From contig CBDFKJ010000009.1 of NCBI GenBank assembly GCA_965248805.1, forward strand, positions 1,736,001 through 1,800,000: a stretch of DNA of 64,000 nt. Reading direction: 5' to 3'. The notes beneath the pieces were generated by a model. That model was not told the origin of the DNA, made no database searches, and was given only the letters and a program-made list of their open reading frames with translations. Source of the DNA: CBDFKJ01 sp965248805 (GTDB taxonomy: Bacteria > Pseudomonadota > Alphaproteobacteria > UBA6615). Of this stretch, positions 17,216 through 26,258 are shown one piece after another (position 1 is the first letter of the stretch; the number at the start of each line of letters is the position of its first letter). The position numbers were made by a program, and so were the translations under genes.

Positions 17216-18083
17216 GCACGGTTGGTACCTCTTTCCCGCCGGCGCGCTGATCGCGGCAACCGGCATTTTCGTTTGTGTGCGCGCCCTCGGCCGTCAACTC
17301 CGGCGCCTCGATGACGCGAGGGTCGCGGCGGAAGCGGGTAGTCGTGCCAAGTCGCAGTTCCTCGCCGCTACAAGTCATGAACTGCGCACGCCGTTAAACT
17401 CGATCGTCGGCTTCTCGGAAATCTTGGCCAACGAACGTCTTGGACCGATCGGCAGCGCGAAGTACCTCGAGTATGTAAGGTACATTAATGAGTCGGGATC
17501 GCACTTGTTGTCACTGGTCAACGGCATCCTTGACCTTGCGCGGATTGAGGCAGGGCACGATCCGCTCGAAGACGAGACGCTCGATATCCGCCACATTGTC
17601 GATTTCGTTGTAATGATGGTGCGCGGGCGCGCCGAGGAAGGTGGTGTCGAGCTGGAACTGGACGTTGCGGACACCCTGCCCTTGCTGCGTGCCGATCAGC
17701 GGCGGCTGACGCAAATCTTTCTGAACCTGATGACGAATGCGATCAAGTTCACCAAGCCGGGCGGCAAGGTGACGTTAAGGGCACGGTGCGATGCGAAAAC
17801 CGGCCACTTGTTTGAGGTTATCGACACCGGCATTGGGATTGCCGAGGCCGACATTCCCAGGGCGCTTTCGCAGTTTGGTCGAATCGATAGCGATCCCGAG
17901 CACAAGTATGAGGGTACGGGCATCGGTTTGACGCTGACCATGTCTCTCGTCGAATCGCACGGGGGCTCACTCGATCTGCGCAGTGAGTTGGGTCTCGGCA
18001 CCGCCGTCACCGTACGGTTTCCCGCGACGCGGATCGAGATGCGCGCGGAACACGCGACGACCCCGATGGGCAAGGTCGCCTGA
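17199..18083 (+). pseudogene. sensor histidine kinase, 5'-truncated
   Basis: The retained part begins with the end of a membrane segment (YLFPAGALIAATGIFVCVRAL) and a short linker, then the HisKA dimerisation domain with the phospho-acceptor His in SHELRTPLNSIVGFSE, and a complete HATPase domain: N box NLMTNAIKFT, G1 DTGIGIA, G2 GTGIGLTL. The sensor part is missing, cut by the IS1595 end. An ATG at 17199 inside the IS end is in frame with the kinase (MRQADRHGWYLF), so a short membrane-anchored kinase could still be made. No response regulator lies nearby. I class it as truncated rather than certainly dead. Confidence 0.8.
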
Positions 18084-18091
18084 GCGCAGCG

Positions 18092-19471
18092 TTATTCCAA
18101 CGGCGTCAGATCGCCCAGCATTGTCGGTATCAACTCTGCGACGGTCGGGTGTATGTGCACGGCGCGCTGGATCACGGTGTAGGGGGCGTCGGCGTACATC
18201 AGGTCAAGCACGGAGTGGACAACCTCGTCGCCGCCGATCCCGAGAATGGCCGCCCCGAGGACCTTCTTTGTCTCGGCGTCGACCAGGATCTTCATGAACC
18301 CATGGGTCTCGCCACGTTCGCGCGCGCGCCCGACGCGTGACATCATCATCTTGCCGATCAGCGCTTTGCGTCCCGACTCGCGGGCTTCTCGCTCGGTCAT
18401 GCCCACGCGACCCAACGGCGGGTCGATAAACAGCCCGTACGTCGTGATGCGGTCGCTCACGCGGCGGGCATCGTCGTCGAACATGTTGGCGGCGAGAATC
18501 TCGAAATCGTTGTAGGAGGTGTGGGTGAATGCGCCTAGGCCGTTGACATCGCCTATGGCCCAAATCCCCGGCACGTTGGATCGCAACTGGTCGTCGACCA
18601 ATACAAACCCCCGTGGATCGGTCTCGACGCCGGCCGTGTCCAGGCCCAGGTCATTGGTATTGGGACGGCGGCCGACCGCCAACAGCACGTGACTGCCGAC
18701 AACTTCTTCGGCGGCTGGCTCACACTCGACCGTGACCGCGATCCTGTCTCCGCGCTTTTGCAAAGCCACACATTGCGCCGTGAGGCGAATTTCGACGCCC
18801 TCGTTCTCCAGTATCCGCTTGACTTCGGCGGAGACGTCTTCATCGTCGCGCGCGATCAGCCGGTCGCCCATTTCCACGACGGTGACTTTGCTGCCGAAGC
18901 GGCGGTACATCTGGGCAAACTCCAACCCGATGTAACTTCCGCCGATGATGATCAGGTAGTCCGGAATGAAGTCCACGTCCATCATGCCGGAGTTCGTGAG
19001 GTAGTCGACATCGCGTGACCCGGGGATGTCGGGTATGTGCGCGCGGGCGCCCACATTGAGGATGATCCTGTCAGCCTCCAGCCGTTCGCCGTTCACCTGG
19101 ACCGCGGAAGCGCTCTCCAGCCGGCCGTGTCCCTCATAGACGGTCAGGTTTTCCATGGTTTTGAGCCAGTTCGTCACGCCGTCGTTGGACTGCCGCACGA
19201 CGGCGTCCTTGCGCGCCTTGACTTTCTTCATGTCGACGGCGATCGCACCATCGATGGCCACACCGAATTCGGCGCCTCGTCGCGCCATGTGCGCCGCCCT
19301 CGCGCTCGCCACCAGCGTCTTGGTCGGGATGCAGCCGACGTTTACACAGGTGCCGCCGAAGAGCTTCCGTTCGATGATGGCCGTCTTCATCCCTTCCCGG
19401 GTCATTCGCGCGGCAAGCGACGGTCCGGATTGGCCGGTTCCGATAATGATCGCGTCGAACTTCCTCGCCAT
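18092..19471 (-). CDS. FAD-dependent pyridine nucleotide-disulfide oxidoreductase (MerA/RclA-like)
   Basis: A 459-residue class I flavoprotein disulfide reductase. The FAD-binding motif is IIIGTGQSGPSLAARM, the redox-active pair is in GGTCVNVGCIPTK, the NAD(P) fold in IIIGGSYIGLEFAQ, the second FAD motif in GIWAIGDVNG, and the C-terminal dimer interface has the active-site His in AVHIHPTVAELIP. There is no N-terminal HMA domain and no C-terminal Cys pair as in true MerA, so mercury reduction is not supported; RclA-like stress oxidoreductases fit better. GGAGAG lies six bases before the ATG. It is divergent from the P460 gene. Confidence 0.9.
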   Translation of the reverse strand: MARKFDAIIIGTGQSGPSLAARMTREGMKTAIIERKLFGGTCVNVGCIPTKTLVASARAAHMARRGAEFGVAIDGAIAVDMKKVKARKDAVVRQSNDGVTNWLKTMENLTVYEGHGRLESASAVQVNGERLEADRIILNVGARAHIPDIPGSRDVDYLTNSGMMDVDFIPDYLIIIGGSYIGLEFAQMYRRFGSKVTVVEMGDRLIARDDEDVSAEVKRILENEGVEIRLTAQCVALQKRGDRIAVTVECEPAAEEVVGSHVLLAVGRRPNTNDLGLDTAGVETDPRGFVLVDDQLRSNVPGIWAIGDVNGLGAFTHTSYNDFEILAANMFDDDARRVSDRITTYGLFIDPPLGRVGMTEREARESGRKALIGKMMMSRVGRARERGETHGFMKILVDAETKKVLGAAILGIGGDEVVHSVLDLMYADAPYTVIQRAVHIHPTVAELIPTMLGDLTPLE

Positions 19472-19794
19472 TGCGTGCTCTCCGTTTGCAGCCGTCCCGC
19501 GCTCAAAGTCGAATCAGCCTAGTGACACTCGTGGATAGATTGGAGGTGAATCTGCCCGTGCGGATCGTGACTGAGATCTGCACCACGAGCATCTGGCCCG
19601 GGATTGACGATTCCCCGCCGAAGCCTACCGTCAGCAAGCGTTTACCAGCGGCTCACTCTGCAATTGTTGGTGAGGCAACCTATCCTCGTCGCCGCGCCGG
19701 GCAGATTGATCACGTATGACGCTCGATTGTCGGTGACAGACGATGAACCAGTGCGCGAAGCACGAGTTGACCACAGCGGCAGAGGGAGGAATTC
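19472..19794. other. 323-bp divergent intergenic region
   Basis: It separates the divergently transcribed oxidoreductase and P460 genes and must hold both promoters. The only clear signals I see are the two ribosome sites at its ends (GGAGAG for the minus-strand gene, GGGAGGAA for the plus-strand gene). I find no convincing operator or RNA element. Confidence 0.5.
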
Positions 19795-20919
19795 ATGAGC
19801 AATCATCGGTTCGCGTTGAAGCGTGTGGTGTTCGGGGCGATGCTCGGCGCCGTCTGCACGATTGGTGCACCATCGGCGGGAGCTAGTGAAAACGAGCTTC
19901 CGAAGCCCGCGTTCAACGCAGACGGTGAGCTTCTTCGCCCCGACTTCCGTTTCCGAGAGTGGGTTTATGTGGGCACCCCGTTTACGCCTAACGAGCTGAA
20001 TCCCCCGGAAGCGCCATTCCCAGAGTTTCACAATGTCTACATCCACCCAAACGATTTCGATCATTGGAAGAATACGGGGACGTTCCCCGACGGAACCGTC
20101 ATCGCAAAAGAGCTCGTTCTGGTCGGTTCGAAGCAGGCCGTGAGCGGCAACGGCTACTTCATGGGCGAATTCACTGGGCTCGAGATCGCGATTAAAGACT
20201 CCACGCGTTTCCCGGAAGACCCCGGCTACTGGGCGTATTTCAGCTTCGGACACACCTATCCCCTTGCCGACGCTGCTGAGAAATTCCCGGCAGAAGCGTG
20301 CAACTTCTGTCACTTACAAAGTGCGGCGGACGATTTCGTGTTCACTCAGTACTATCCAGTATTGCGGGCGGCGAAGGCATCGAGGAGCGGCCACGTCATG
20401 ACCCGCGAGTCCGAGGACTTTGAGAACCTAGCCAACACGATGATCAACGCAACAACCGCCGCGTTCCTGCCAACTGCGGACACACCTGCCGTTGAAAGCG
20501 CGATCCCTGCAGACGTGGCGGAGCTATTCGGATACCTGCAGGGCGGCGCGTACAGAGAATTCGCAGCCAAGGAATCAGCCAGGCATCCCTCCGCCGGGCC
20601 GCACACGGAAGTCGGCCTGCCGGTCCGGGTATTCATGGACGCCAAGATGGAGGCGTCGCTTCAGGCGGGCAATTCTTCGCACCCAACCGGGTCGGGGTTT
20701 GTCAAGGAGATGTACGATGCCGACGACCGACTCCAGGGCTGGGCGGTCATGGTGAAAACGGCCGCCGATAGCAGCGGGGGCAAGGGTTGGTTTTGGTATG
20801 AAGTCACGAGCACGACCGACGGCTCGAGCCCCGTCGCCGCTGGCAACGGAGTTCCTCTCTGTTTCGGATGCCATGCTTTCGGAACGGATTTCGTGCTCAC
20901 GGAATTCCCACTCAGGTGA
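19795..20919 (+). CDS. tandem cytochrome P460 domain protein (two CXXCH hemes)
   Basis: A 374-residue secreted protein with a Sec-type signal peptide (basic MSNHRFALKR, hydrophobic core, cleavage after APSAGA). Two P460-like units follow. Unit 1 (about 45-215) has REWVYVGTPFTPN, FHNVYIHP, GTVIAKEL, YWAYFSFG and the heme site CNFCH at residues 169-173. Unit 2 (about 255-374) has VRVFMDAKMEA, GSGFVKEMYD, GWFWYEVT and CFGCH at residues 356-360. Lys-Glu follows at matching places in each unit and is a candidate for the Lys of P460-type heme crosslinks. Cytochromes P460 oxidise hydroxylamine or bind NO in the periplasm; the substrate here is unknown. GGGAGGAATTC precedes the ATG. Confidence 0.85.
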   Translation: MSNHRFALKRVVFGAMLGAVCTIGAPSAGASENELPKPAFNADGELLRPDFRFREWVYVGTPFTPNELNPPEAPFPEFHNVYIHPNDFDHWKNTGTFPDGTVIAKELVLVGSKQAVSGNGYFMGEFTGLEIAIKDSTRFPEDPGYWAYFSFGHTYPLADAAEKFPAEACNFCHLQSAADDFVFTQYYPVLRAAKASRSGHVMTRESEDFENLANTMINATTAAFLPTADTPAVESAIPADVAELFGYLQGGAYREFAAKESARHPSAGPHTEVGLPVRVFMDAKMEASLQAGNSSHPTGSGFVKEMYDADDRLQGWAVMVKTAADSSGGKGWFWYEVTSTTDGSSPVAAGNGVPLCFGCHAFGTDFVLTEFPLR

Positions 20920-20993
20920 GGCTGCAAACGCATCTCTTCGAACTCTGCCTCGCGGGCGCGACTGCGCGACTTGCCCGGGATTTCAGCCGCTTG

Positions 20994-22213
20994 CTAGTCG
21001 ACCAAGCGCAGGACCATGCCTCCCTCGGCGCCAATTTGCGGCTCGCCGCAGCCGGTCACGTTGGGATCCTGTCCCACAGTGATGTTTTCATTTGCCATCA
21101 GAGTCGCTCCGAACGCCTGCACGTCCTGACCGATACTGGCGTTGTCGCCGGCGATGGCATACGGGCCGTCAGCACCGCGTCCTGACCGAGGCTGATGTTG
21201 TTCTCGGCAATTATGCCGATGCTCCCGCCTGCGCAGTCTCCGTTCGAGTTGGTGATCGCGCCGTCCTGGCCCCAACTGATGCTGCCGCGCGCGGCGATGA
21301 TGACATCGCTCGTCGAGTAGTCCTGGTCAATGCTGATACTGTCATTGACGATATACGCAGAATTGGACAAGAGAGCGTCGGGCAGCGAGGACACTGTGTA
21401 GACATTGTACCAATGGGGTTCGCCGTCCAGTCCGATCCCCGCTGCGACATCATCAATCATTGCCGCCACATCAAGCGGTTCGGATAGCTCATCCTCCTCG
21501 TAATGCAGTGCATTAGGGGGGACTTGCGAGTCCTGGCCAAATTCGATTGGGTCGTCGCTCTCGGGCGACATAGTGCCGACGGACGAACCTGGATCCAGGA
21601 CGGCGTCCTGGCCGAAATCGACGCCGAGCCGGCCGCAAACACAGACGCCGTCTGCCAGGTGCGTGTCTTGCCCGAACGTCAGTTGATTGCCTGCCATGAT
21701 CGCAACGCTTGAACCTTCACAAAAGCCGGCCGCGCTCGGCTTGCCGATTGCGATGGCTGCGGTTGTGATCTGAAAGTTCCGGACACCCAAGATGCCGGCG
21801 AGAAACGGCTCGAATGCATTCCCGCCGGCGGTGGAGCGACGGGTGACAACACGAACGGCGTTGCGCGGATTGCCATCAGTCGTGAACACACGTACGGCAC
21901 CGTCCCAATTGCCGGTCTCGATGTCGGCGGCCGCGAGCACGTCGCCGTAGGCGCCAGTGGGCATGTTCTTAGTCGCGAAGTCGAGCGCCGCGGCCTGCGC
22001 GGGCGCGACATTCGGCAGTTCCGCGGCAGCCGCCAGGGCGGCGGCGTCGGCGGTCACCTGCAACCGCGCACGGTTGCTGTATAGGTAGCCGACGTCGAGC
22101 ACGAGCGCTCCAAACGCCATCATCACGGAAATGTTTACGGCGAAGACCACCGCCATCGCGCCATCGCGGCGGTGCAATACGTCTCGGATGAATTGGCCAC
22201 TGCCTGTCGGCAT
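20994..22213 (-). pseudogene. TadG-like pilus-assembly-type protein with GQD repeats, frameshifted
   Basis: The N-terminus is a TadG-like anchor: DGAMAVVFAVNISVMMAFGA as membrane segment, then ADAAALAAAAELPN. The C-terminal half (from about residue 175) is a run of strands each ending in GQD or a variant: LTFGQDTHL, VDFGQDAVL, IEFGQDSQV, ISIDQDYST, ISWGQDGAI, ISLGQDAVL, then after a frame change near 21175, ASIGQDVQAF and ITVGQDPNV. The last 60 residues (to RLVD at 20994) are in another frame, so this is a single-base frameshift or a sequencing error. It follows the tadE-like gene by 46 bp. Confidence 0.75.
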
Positions 22214-22506
22214 GGAATCTGCGGCGGCGCCTCCCTGTCATCCGGGTATGAGTCTGTGTCTAGCCCTCCGCGCGGAACGTTGCGACGGCCATCAGATTGC
22301 CGCTCAGGAACACGCCGGACACGCCCGTTAGGGCGGCATCGGCCAGCGGCACCGTGATCTGTACGCGAGCATCCTCGTCATTCGGCGCCGGCTGCGTGCC
22401 GGGCCCGTCCACGCTCACGGTGAACGACAGCGGCCAACTGGCGACAACGGTCAGGTCGGCCACCGCCATCTGGCGCGCAGCCTCGCGCGCGGCGTTCAGC
22501 ATGCTA

Positions 22507-23341
22507 GGCTCCGGACCCATAAATCGCTTGAGCCGACGCGGCGCGATGTGATTCACGCTCCCAAACTGCGGGAGTGTTGCGATGGACGATACGTTCTGGC
22601 TGAGCGAGGAACAGTTTGCGCGGCTCGTGCCGCATCTGCCGACGGATACGCGCGGCAAGCCGAGAGTCGACGACCGCCGCGTTATAAGCGGTATCATCCA
22701 TGTGTTGAAGTCCGGCGGACGTTGGGTCGATGCGCCGTCCGTCTATGGCCCGCGCAAGACGCTCTACAATCGCTTCGTGCGGTGGGCGGCCAAAGGCGTG
22801 TGGACAGGGATATTCCACGCTCTGGCTTCGGCGGGTGGGCCGCCGGCGCAAGTGTTGATCGATTCCTCGGCGGTGAAGGCTCATCGCTGCGCCTCGGGCG
22901 GCAAAGGGGGGAGCACACGCAGGCCATTGGCCGCTCCCGCGGCGGGCGCACCACGAAGATCCATGCGCTGACCGATGGCCTCTGCCGCCCGTTCGCCTTC
23001 CTGCTGACCGGCGGCCAAGTGGCGGACTGCACAGCGGCCGCTGCTGGAGCGGATGCCGGCCACCTCGATCCTGACTGGCGACAAGGGCTATGACAGCGAC
23101 GCCGTTCGCCGCAAGATCGAGAGCAGAGGCGTCGCTCCGAACATCCCGCCGAAGGCCAACCGCCGCTGGAAGCCGTGCTTCAGCCCGGCGCTCTATCGCG
23201 ACCGCAACGCCATCGAGCGCATGTTCGGCCGGCTGAAAGACTTCCGCAGAATCGCAACCCGCTATGACCGCCTCGCCCAAAACTTCCTCGCCGCCGTCTG
23301 TCTCGCCGCTACCGTCAGCTACTGGTTATGGGTCCGGACCC
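22507..23341 (+). mobile_element. IS5-family (IS427-like) element, 835 bp, TA duplication
   Basis: Terminal repeats GGCTCCGGACCCATAA and (complement) GGGTCCGGACCCATAA. TA is duplicated at 22505-22506 and 23342-23343, and excision restores the tadE frame exactly. It is unrelated in length and sequence to the 1,290-bp IS5 element elsewhere in the window. Confidence 0.92.
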
Positions 23342-23349
23342 TAGTGTGA
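22582..23349 (+). pseudogene. IS427-like transposase (orfA/orfB), frameshifted
   Basis: OrfA (22582-22971) starts MDDTFWLSEEQFARLVPHLP and reaches DSSAVKAHRCASGGKGG. At the run AAAGGGGGG a minus-one shift gives EHTQAIGRSRGGRTTKIHA, the hallmark of this group, so this first shift is probably programmed. A second break near 23040 (ADC...LLERMPATSILTGDKGYDS) is not expected and returns to the first frame. It continues through NAIERMFGRLKDFRRIATRY to a stop just outside the IS at 23349. The second shift probably inactivates this copy. Confidence 0.85.
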
Positions 23350-23510
23350 AGGTATAGGACGGAGCCGAAGTCGATTATGCCGAAGAACAGCGCAATCTGT
23401 ATGGGCAGAAGGAGTGCGAACTCCAACGCCGCGCCGCCGCGCTGACAGAAAACAAAGCCCCGGCATGGCGGCCGGCAACGGCGCCACAATTTCTTCATAC
23501 GGCCACGCAC

Positions 23511-23636
23511 GATTTACCTACTAATACTTGCGCTGCATATTTTGCCAAAGAAATTCGGAATTTACTAAAGCATTTATAAGTAATAAATTTGTTAGAAATC
23601 GAATAAATGCGTATTTTTACAAAATATGCGCAAACC
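23511..23636. other. A+T-rich intergenic segment upstream of tadE
   Basis: This 126-bp stretch is conspicuously A+T-rich in a GC-rich window (for example TAAGTAATAAATTTG and GTATTTTTACAAAATATG). It lies upstream of the minus-strand tadE-like gene and probably contained its promoter. IS630 copy 2 has inserted at its upstream edge. Confidence 0.45.
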
Positions 23637-24394
23637 TAGTGGATTGATTCCAACGTTTGGAACCCTCGGTTTCGGGCTGCGATGATGTCGTCGGGGTCGG
23701 CTTTCCATATGAATGGCTGTGGGTTGGCCGCATTGTATTCGCGGACGAAGCGGTTGATTGCGGCCTGGAGATCGACGACGGAATGGAAGACGCCGTGCTT
23801 GAGCCGCCGCCGGGTGAGTTTTGCGAAGAAGCCCTCGACGGCATTGAGCCACGAGCAGGAGGTCGGTGTGAAGTGGAAAGTCCAGCGCGGATGGCGGGCG
23901 AGCCAGGCGCGGACCTTGTCCTTGTTGTGCGCCGCGTAGTTGTCGACGATCGCGTGGATGGCCTTGTCCGCCGGCACCGTGCGCTCGATGCGGTTGAGGA
24001 AGCGGATGAACTCCTGATGGCGGTGGCGCTGCATGTTCTGGCCGATCACCGTTCCGTCCAGAACGTTGAGCGCCGCAAACAGCGTGGTCGTGCCGTGCCG
24101 TTTGTAGTCATGGGTCATGGTGCCGGCGCGTCCCTTCTTCATCGGCAGACCGGCGGTCGAGCGCCTGGATCTGTGACTTCTCATCGATCGACAACACCAC
24201 CGCATGGGCCGGCGGGTCGACATACAGGCCGACGATATCGGTGAGTTTCTCGGCGAAGGCAGGGTCGGTCGACAGCTTGAAGTTGCGCCAGCGGTGCGGG
24301 CTGAGACCGTGAGCCTTCCAGATCGCCTGCACCGTCGAGGCGGCAATACCGGCCGCCCTGGCCATCGCGCGCAACGTCCAGTGGGTCGCCTCAA
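23636..24394 (-). CDS. IS630 transposase ORF B (C-terminal half)
   Basis: The meaningful part starts near 24158 (TAGLPMKKGRAGTMTHDYK), continues TTLFAALNVLDGTVIGQNMQ, HAIVDNYAAHNKDKVRAWL (second catalytic Asp) and SCSWLNAVEGFFAKLTRRRL (catalytic Glu), and ends at a TAG formed by the IS terminus. Upstream residues in this frame are shadow of ORF A. ORF A and ORF B together equal one complete IS630 transposase. Confidence 0.85.
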   Translation of the reverse strand: MRRPTGRCARWPGRPVLPPRRCRRSGRLTVSARTAGATSSCRPTLPSPRNSPISSACMSTRRPMRWCCRSMRSHRSRRSTAGLPMKKGRAGTMTHDYKRHGTTTLFAALNVLDGTVIGQNMQRHRHQEFIRFLNRIERTVPADKAIHAIVDNYAAHNKDKVRAWLARHPRWTFHFTPTSCSWLNAVEGFFAKLTRRRLKHGVFHSVVDLQAAINRFVREYNAANPQPFIWKADPDDIIAARNRGFQTLESIH

Positions 24395-24781
24395 ACGGCG
24401 GCGGTTGCTGCGTCAGGCGCACGATCTCGGCGACACGATCGAGCGGGACCGGCGCCTTGCCGGGCGGACGGGACTTGTCGCGAAGCAGGCCGCCGACACC
24501 CTCGTGCATGAACCGCTCTTGCCAGCGCCACACGCAGGTCTTGGACTTGCCGGTCTCGGTCATGATCGCCGAGGTGCCCAGACCCTCGCCGCTGAGAAGG
24601 ACAATATGTGCCCGCCAGACGTGTTTCTGCGGGCTCTTGGGATCCGCGACGACCGCGCGCAATCGCTGACGGTCGCCGGCGGATAGGGTGAAGGAGATTC
24701 CACTGCGCATGCGCCAGATTCGCATAACACAGCAAAATACGGAATCCCAATTCGGACTCTTTCATTCCGATCAATCCACTA
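23637..24781 (-). mobile_element. IS630-family element, copy 2 (complete, 1,145 bp)
   Basis: Bounded by TAGTGGATTGAT and its complement ATCAATCCACTA, with TA at each edge. Left flank AAACC, right flank GAGGTAACA. Sequence and frames match copy 3 at 35550-36694. Confidence 0.95.
24108..24725 (-). CDS. IS630 transposase ORF A
   Basis: A 205-residue N-terminal half as in copies 1 and 3: HTH DNA-binding domains, then VVLSIDEKSQIQALDR with the first catalytic Asp. The frame leaves the conserved protein immediately after LDR and stops after RRHHDP. It overlaps ORF B, which carries the rest of the catalytic domain. Confidence 0.88.
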   Translation of the reverse strand: MRIWRMRSGISFTLSAGDRQRLRAVVADPKSPQKHVWRAHIVLLSGEGLGTSAIMTETGKSKTCVWRWQERFMHEGVGGLLRDKSRPPGKAPVPLDRVAEIVRLTQQPPPFEATHWTLRAMARAAGIAASTVQAIWKAHGLSPHRWRNFKLSTDPAFAEKLTDIVGLYVDPPAHAVVLSIDEKSQIQALDRRSADEEGTRRHHDP

Positions 24782-24849
24782 GAGGTAACAGGATGCCAGT
24801 GCGCAAGGCTGCAATAAGTCGGTAGCCCCGTCTCGGCCGGCGACATGGA

Positions 24850-26172
24850 CTACGAATTGCTCACCGACTTCGAATGTCCGATGGACGACACGATCAATGT
24901 AACGGCGGCAATGACCCCGGCGGATGCCATGAAAACCCACGGCCCGATCCACGTGTAGAGCAGCCCGCCGCTGATCAGGCCGACGATGCTGGCCGCCGCC
25001 CCGGAGCTGCTGGCGAAACCCTGCACCGCGCCTTGATAGCGATCGCCGGCCCGTTTGGAGAGCAAGGCCATGAACGTCGGCCACATCAGCCCGTTGCCGA
25101 CGGCGATCAAGGCCGCGCTGCCGTAGATCATCACTACATGGCCGCTCAGCAGAAACGCAAAGCCACCGCTCAAGATGAGACAACCACCGGTCAGGAGGAC
25201 TGAGTCCGGGACCACCTTCGACAGGCGCGCAAGGACGGGTCCTTGGATGAGAACCATCAACAGGCTGAGCACCGCGAAGAATATGCCGGTGTCGGTAACG
25301 GCCCAATCGAGGCCGGTCGCCGCATGGGCTGGAAACGCGATGTAGAAGAAACTGAACCCCAGCATGACGAGGAAGTTCACGGCGAGCAGGGTCGGCAACT
25401 TCGGCAGCCTGAGAATGTCTGCGGTCGAAATTTCGTCGCGGCCATAGATCTGAAAGCACTCCTTGGTCTCCTGACCGAACACCTTGCATGCGTTGGGGTC
25501 TTCGGGGTTCGCGGTCAGGGCATGAGGGTTTGTCTCCTTGAGCCCGAACCCGATCAGCAGGCTCGCAACGAGGGATATCAATAGTGCCGCGGTGACCGGC
25601 AAAACCTCGCCGTACACGGTCGCACCGAGCAGCCCGGCGAGGGCAGGGCCGGCGACAAACCCCAGATTTGTCGATACCGCCATGCGGCCAAAGTTCTCGG
25701 TGCGATGCGCATCATCGGTGATGTCGGCGAGATACGCGTTTGCGACCGATACGTTGCCGCCGGTGAGCCCGTCGGCAGCGCGCGCCAGGAACAACACCAA
25801 CAGCGGCAGCGTGACCGCGAACTGTCCCAACACCGCCGAGTCAATTTCGAGTAGCGCATCGGTGGGAAGCAGGAACGCCGTGAGGAAGATCACCCACGAC
25901 AGCAGCGTGCCGAGCTGGCTCAGGAGCAGAACCTTGCGACGGCCGATGTTATCCGACCACCTGCCGAGAATAGGAGCGCCGATGAGTTGAAAGAACGAAT
26001 AGGTCGACGCCAGCACGCCGTAGACGATCGCGTTGCCGCCCCACTTCGCGACCAAAAACACCATGAAGGGCACGACGATGCTAAAGCCGAGTGTGCCGAC
26101 CAGATTGACCGACAGGATCGGGACGATGGATGCTTGGGTCGTGGCGCGCGATTGTGCGGGGCCGGTATTCAT
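24850..26172 (-). CDS. MFS transporter, TCR/Tet-like (DHA1 type)
   Basis: 440 residues with about 12 hydrophobic segments. The signature loop between helices 2 and 3 is GRWSDNIGRRKVLLLS (the MFS GRxSDxxGRR motif), and helix 5 has the motif C-like stretch NLGFVAGPALAGLLG. The central loop (about 200-245) is long and contains two Cys residues (NACKVF, KECFQIY). Such proteins export drugs or metabolites by proton antiport; the substrate is unknown. The stop lies 68 bp from IS630 copy 2, which did not disrupt it. Confidence 0.88.
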   Translation of the reverse strand: MNTGPAQSRATTQASIVPILSVNLVGTLGFSIVVPFMVFLVAKWGGNAIVYGVLASTYSFFQLIGAPILGRWSDNIGRRKVLLLSQLGTLLSWVIFLTAFLLPTDALLEIDSAVLGQFAVTLPLLVLFLARAADGLTGGNVSVANAYLADITDDAHRTENFGRMAVSTNLGFVAGPALAGLLGATVYGEVLPVTAALLISLVASLLIGFGLKETNPHALTANPEDPNACKVFGQETKECFQIYGRDEISTADILRLPKLPTLLAVNFLVMLGFSFFYIAFPAHAATGLDWAVTDTGIFFAVLSLLMVLIQGPVLARLSKVVPDSVLLTGGCLILSGGFAFLLSGHVVMIYGSAALIAVGNGLMWPTFMALLSKRAGDRYQGAVQGFASSSGAAASIVGLISGGLLYTWIGPWVFMASAGVIAAVTLIVSSIGHSKSVSNS

Positions 26173-26258
26173 TCGCCGTCGCTCTAAATTTTCCGCCGAG
26201 CACCGTGGCAGAAATGCGTCTCGTTACAACCCTATCCCACAGCTTCGCCGCGAGGTTG

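Larger units (their letters stand above)
22260..23498 (-). pseudogene. TadE-like pilus-assembly protein, split by an IS427-type element
   Basis: The 5' part (23342-23498) encodes MKKLWRRCRPPCRGFVFCQ, then RGGAALEFALLLPIQIALFF and GIIDFGSVLYLHT, the classic TadE N-terminal transmembrane signature. Removing the IS and one TA duplication joins it in frame to SMLNAAREAARQMA and VASWPLSFTVSVDG through MAVATFRAEG. The reassembled protein is about 135 residues, normal for TadE. Tad secretion proteins of this type are pseudopilins or pilus-associated membrane proteins. No other tad genes are present in the window. Confidence 0.85.

Noticed and set aside
16617..18083. A single 488-residue plus-strand frame spanning IS1595 antisense and the histidine kinase
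   Set aside because: The first ~195 residues are antisense to the transposase and recur at 50603-51211 next to unrelated DNA; only the kinase portion is real.
18092..19471. The flavoprotein considered as mercuric reductase (merA)
   Set aside because: It lacks the HMA domain and the C-terminal Cys pair, and there are no mer transport or regulatory genes nearby.
22905..22915. Frame change at AAAGGGGGG in the IS427-like transposase read as a mutation
   Set aside because: A minus-one shift there gives the exact conserved protein, so it is better explained as the programmed frameshift of this IS group; only the later break near 23040 counts as damage.
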